Positions 62,763 to 64,000 of a stretch of DNA of 64,000 nucleotides are shown piece after piece (within the stretch, counting starts at the first letter, position 1; each line of letters opens with the position of its first letter). Origin of the DNA: Aestuariibacter sp. GS-14. GTDB lineage: Bacteria; Pseudomonadota; Gammaproteobacteria; Enterobacterales; Alteromonadaceae. Under the pieces are notes generated by a model, which did not search any database, was not told the DNA's origin, and saw only the letters and a program-made list of their open reading frames with translations. The DNA is taken from assembly GCF_006494365.1 (NCBI RefSeq), contig NZ_VHIP01000001.1, positions 620,001-684,000 of the forward strand, in the 5' to 3' direction. Both the position numbers and the translations under genes were made by a program.

Positions 62763-63652
62763 GACATAGCCTCCATCAGGGTTTGCGCTAATATAAACCG
62801 GGCTGTACCGGCTTCTTCCTGCAGACGCTCCCAGGTGGGCAACTGATTATCCCACTCAATCAAGGTAGCGGCACCGGGAAACATATGGATTGCCTGTTGA
62901 TACAGTGCCCAACACGCATGGGACACGGGCTGACTGTGATCATCTACAATCAGTTCGCCAGGCTGCACTTCACTGCTACCGGCAAGATGAATTTCTTTAA
63001 CGGCCCCGGTAGGCAGGGTTTTGAGCCAGGTAGTGGCGTACTGCGCCAGATTATGGGCGTGGAAGTTACGGCCATTTACCAGCACATTATTTAAGTCCAC
63101 CAGCAGCCCACACCCGGTTAACGTAGCTGCGGCGGCCAAAAACTCGGCTTCATGCATGGGATCGCTGCGCTGATCCACATAGCTAACAATATTTTCTATT
63201 AACAACTGCCGGCCCAGCGCCTGCTGTACAAGGTCGATGTTGTCTACCAGAATATCCAGCGACGCCCGGTTATACGTAATGGGTAGCAGATCCCCGGCAT
63301 GCAGCCGCTGATTGCCAACTTGCCCCCAGGTAAAACACGCGTGATCAGACACCAGAATAGGATTGACTCGGTTTACCAGTTCGCAAAACCGTTTCAGGTA
63401 CCGGCTGTCCACGCCAGAGGCCGATCCAAGTCCCATCGCGGTGCCATGGATGCTCAGCGGATAGTATTCGGCTATTGCCTCTAAAAATGGTGGGATCATG
63501 CCCCCTTCTGCAAAGAAGTTTTCGGCATGAATCTCCAGAAAATCAACGGAGTGAGATGTCTGCGTCAGCGCCTCGTTATAGTGCTCGTGACGCAGGCCCA
63601 CACCCACCCTGGTGCTCTCTACACGCTCATAGTGTTGTGACATAGCAGACAT
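62759..63652 (-). CDS. bufB: BufB-type MNIO enzyme (DUF692 family)
   Basis: A 297-residue TIM-barrel enzyme of the multinuclear nonheme iron oxidase (DUF692/MbnB) family. It modifies cysteines of bufferin precursors into thiooxazole- or oxazolone-type groups. Conserved segments: GVGLRHEHYNEAL, DFLEIHAENFFAEGG, SIHGTAMGLGSASG, LVSDHACFTWG, LLIENIVSY, GLLVDLNNVLVNGRNFHAHN, EIHLAGSSEV and LIEWDNQLPTWE. Iron ligands are expected among the His, Glu, Asn and Asp of these. The ATG at 63652 has AAGGAG 6 bp upstream; another ATG lies 6 bp earlier. Confidence 0.92.
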   Translation of the reverse strand: MSAMSQHYERVESTRVGVGLRHEHYNEALTQTSHSVDFLEIHAENFFAEGGMIPPFLEAIAEYYPLSIHGTAMGLGSASGVDSRYLKRFCELVNRVNPILVSDHACFTWGQVGNQRLHAGDLLPITYNRASLDILVDNIDLVQQALGRQLLIENIVSYVDQRSDPMHEAEFLAAAATLTGCGLLVDLNNVLVNGRNFHAHNLAQYATTWLKTLPTGAVKEIHLAGSSEVQPGELIVDDHSQPVSHACWALYQQAIHMFPGAATLIEWDNQLPTWERLQEEAGTARFILAQTLMEAMS

Positions 63653-63682
63653 CAGCATCTCCTTATTGACTCATCAGGCTAA

Positions 63683-63967
63683 TTAGCCTTTTTTAGCCGC
63701 GTCGTAACGCTTCTTGGCTTCGTCTTTCAACATACCGCCCAGTGATTCACAGGTACCTTTGGCTACCAGTTTCCACTCACCGGGATCGTTATCTACGGTA
63801 GATTGCCCTGCGCAGGAATGGGTACCCGCCAGGTTACCGCAATCATTCTGACCCGCTGCAGAAATGCCGTAACACTTCTCTTTGCCTGCCGCATGCGCCG
63901 GTGCTGAGGCAGCGGCCGCTAATGCCATGGCCAGCGCGGCCGCAGCGATTTTTTGCTTCTGATTCAT
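63683..63967 (-). CDS. bufA1: Bufferin precursor peptide (DUF2282 / BufA1 family)
   Basis: A 94-residue periplasmic RiPP precursor. The Ala-rich signal peptide (about 1-26, ending APAHA) leads to a core with four conserved cysteines: Cys32 (KEKCYGIS), Cys43 (GQNDCGN), Cys52 (THSCAGQ) and Cys73 ([10 protein letters not shown]). The KCYG...NDC...HSCAGQ...GTC pattern is that of DUF2282. Bufferins are modified by MNIO enzymes and bind copper, protecting cells in copper-rich conditions. AAGGAT lies before the ATG. It is the first gene of the bufABC operon; its promoter lies near the right edge and is mostly outside the window. Confidence 0.9.
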   Translation of the reverse strand: MNQKQKIAAAALAMALAAAASAPAHAAGKEKCYGISAAGQNDCGNLAGTHSCAGQSTVDNDPGEWKLVAKGTCESLGGMLKDEAKKRYDAAKKG

Positions 63968-64000
63968 AGTGACATCCTTACAATCATTAATTCAGATGAT

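Overview
The window is a chromosomal segment of a gammaproteobacterium, most likely a marine member of the Alteromonadales (Alteromonadaceae-like). This rests on the gene orders pdhR-aceE-aceF-lpd, nadC-pilA-pilC-pilD-coaE-zapD-yacG and earP-efp, an EF-P with Arg32, YggN and DUF3718 family proteins, and a PEP-CTERM protein. No replication origin, integrase, CRISPR array or complete insertion sequence was seen.

Layout. 0-1 kb: a MarR-acetyltransferase fusion cut by the left edge, with a 28-bp perfect palindrome beside its start codon. 1-8.3 kb: the pyruvate dehydrogenase locus (pdhR, aceE, aceF, lpdA) with a PdhR-type operator and an internal hairpin before lpdA. 8.3-9 kb: non-coding DNA with a 278-bp repeat made of nested inverted repeats. 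9-11.1 kb: ampD-ampE, divergent from a membrane-anchored retropepsin-like protease. 11.1-18.7 kb: nadC, type IV pilus genes pilA, pilC and pilD (pilB is absent from its usual slot), coaE, an opposite-strand yqjD-yqjE-yqjK-like trio, zapD, yacG and an aspartoacylase. 19-25.7 kb: a soluble double-PAS chemoreceptor, YggN, a PAS protein coupled to a receiver-CheX protein, lrgAB with a LytTR regulator, and a DUF3718 protein. 26-30.7 kb: a YiiX-like peptidase, small unknowns, a CAU tRNA, a lone PEP-CTERM protein, a two-cupin protein and CreA. 30.8-37.1 kb: the divergent histidine-utilisation genes hutHUC and hutIG around a HutC-type operator. 37.2-49.7 kb: accessory genes: a formylglycine-generating-enzyme-like protein, two hydrolases, a LysR/AraC-controlled stress-type cluster, a decayed toxin-antitoxin pair, an NrtS-thioredoxin pair and a PagL-like lipid A deacylase. 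49.9-59.5 kb: a GAF/HD-GYP protein convergent with a four-gene operon (TPR-outer-membrane barrel, FecR-domain protein, large Ig-like lipoprotein, CHASE2 adenylate cyclase). 59.7-61.5 kb: earP-efp. 61.9-64 kb: a bufferin operon (bufA, bufB, bufC) ending in a large stem-loop.

How the genes work together. PdhR probably controls synthesis of the complex that makes acetyl-CoA. The hut enzymes convert histidine to glutamate plus formamide under HutC. AmpD and AmpE belong to peptidoglycan recycling and beta-lactamase signalling. EarP rhamnosylates the neighbouring EF-P at Arg32. BufB and BufC would modify the Cys-rich precursor BufA into a copper-binding peptide. The best candidate for an undescribed system is the 51.6-59.5 kb operon, whose products are predicted to sit in the outer membrane, the periplasm, on a lipid anchor and in the inner membrane, ending in a cAMP-producing domain. 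This would be an envelope-spanning second-messenger device.

Limits. Families were recognised by eye from motifs and gene order; no search was run. Several starts were moved downstream of the longest reading frame on the basis of ribosome-binding sites and family length.
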